This document shows, one piece after another, positions 63,650 to 64,000 of a stretch of DNA of 64,000 bases. Positions within the stretch are counted from its first letter, which is position 1. The number at the start of each line of letters is the position of its first letter. The position numbers and the translations under genes were made by a program. The notes below the pieces were generated by a model. The model had not been told where the DNA came from. It searched no databases and saw only the letters and a list, made by a program, of their open reading frames with translations. The DNA is from BPGX01 sp035405785 (GTDB lineage Bacteria; Bacteroidota; Bacteroidia; B-17B0; Aurantibacillaceae), in assembly GCA_035405785.1 (NCBI GenBank), contig DAONJS010000003.1, forward strand, positions 1 through 64,000, written 5' to 3'.

Positions 63650-64000
63650 ATGGCTTCTGTTTTTTCAAAAATAGTGGCGGGCGAAATCCCTGCCTATAAA
63701 CTTGCTGAAAATGAAAATTACCTTGCTTTTTTAGATATTTTCCCTTTAACAAAAGGACATACATTAGTTATTCCTAAAAAAGAAGTAGATTATTTGTTTG
63801 ATTTAGATGATGATACTTACCTTGGATTGATGGAGTTTGCTAAAAAAGTAGCAATAGGAATCAAAAAAGCAACACCGTGCAATAGAATTTCTATGCAAGT
63901 GATTGGACTTGAAGTGCCACACGCCCATATACATCTTATTCCAATTAACTCAATGGCAGATTGTAATTTTTCTAACCCTAAATTAAAATTGAGTAAAGAA
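63650..64000 (+). CDS. HIT-family protein (partial, cut by window end)
   Basis: 117 codons are present with no stop before the window end; family members are about 130 residues, so little is missing. HIT-type nucleotide hydrolase/transferase: N-terminal MASVFSKIVAGEIPAYKLAE, core FLDIFPLTKGHTLVIPKKEV and the histidine triad VPHAHIHLIP with the nucleophilic central His. Substrates are typically AMP-lysine or adenosine phosphoramidates, or dinucleoside polyphosphates. Cytoplasmic. It follows greA in the same operon. Confidence 0.92.
   Translation, partial: MASVFSKIVAGEIPAYKLAENENYLAFLDIFPLTKGHTLVIPKKEVDYLFDLDDDTYLGLMEFAKKVAIGIKKATPCNRISMQVIGLEVPHAHIHLIPINSMADCNFSNPKLKLSKE

Overview
The window is a piece of a low-G+C chromosome from a member of the Bacteroidota, probably a gliding or type IX secreting (T9SS) lineage. 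Evidence: ten near-consensus Bacteroidota sigma-A -7 boxes (TAnnTTTG), two with a TTTG box 19-20 bases upstream; almost no Shine-Dalgarno sequences; three giant secreted proteins with SprB-type, Ig-like or PKD repeats ending in the gliding-motility-associated (type B) T9SS sorting domain; a PorE-like OmpA protein, a PorV-like protein and a TonB-dependent receptor; and DUF4286-rsmA, lepB-lepB-wbqC and DUF4249 neighbourhoods typical of that phylum. No tRNA, rRNA, CRISPR, transposase or prophage gene was seen.

Layout. 0.1-3.4 kb: a BamA/TamA-like outer-membrane protein and a divergent SpoU rRNA/tRNA methyltransferase. 3.4-15.5 kb: three consecutive T9SS cargo genes on the minus strand. The last two carry an apparently identical 1.75-kb segment (C-terminal 541 residues plus downstream operator-like DNA), so they share a constant C-terminus and differ at the N-terminus. 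All three have 21-bp-phased direct repeats upstream resembling a LytTR-type site. 15.7-16.8 kb: DUF4286 and rsmA. 16.8-19.9 kb: TPR protein plus PorE-like OmpA protein. 20-22.4 kb: MBOAT O-acyltransferase and fructosamine-kinase-like protein. 22.8-26.1 kb: signal peptidase I, a paralogue lacking both catalytic residues, and WbqC. 26.3-30.1 kb: acyl-CoA synthetase, a beta-barrel protein and Kdo transferase. 30.1-37 kb (minus): DUF4249 lipoprotein, DedA, GltX, an unknown exported protein and a DUF255 thioredoxin-like protein. 37-40 kb: RND/MacA-type adaptor, TsaB and branched-chain aminotransferase. 40.1-49.2 kb: NusB, an unknown exported protein, a haem c/copper monooxygenase-like protein with DUF420, MetH and PurQ. 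49.3-52.5 kb: two tandem exported fibre-like proteins with a shared N-terminus. 52.6-63.1 kb: patatin, then TonB receptor, giant T9SS cargo and PorV-like protein. 63.1 kb to the end: GreA and a HIT protein cut by the window edge.

Spacers contain three copies of an 88-bp MITE-like palindrome whose small internal stem covaries between copies, a second family of 7-base-loop hairpins, and simple-sequence repeats. Functionally the window mixes housekeeping genes (rsmA, gltX, nusB, greA, metH, purQ, tsaB, ilvE) with a large investment in surface biogenesis: protein export, LPS core, T9SS cargo and outer-membrane barrels. The most unusual items are the constant-C/variable-N cargo pair with its shared regulatory repeat, the catalytically dead signal-peptidase paralogue, the covarying palindromes, and the receptor/cargo/PorV trio.
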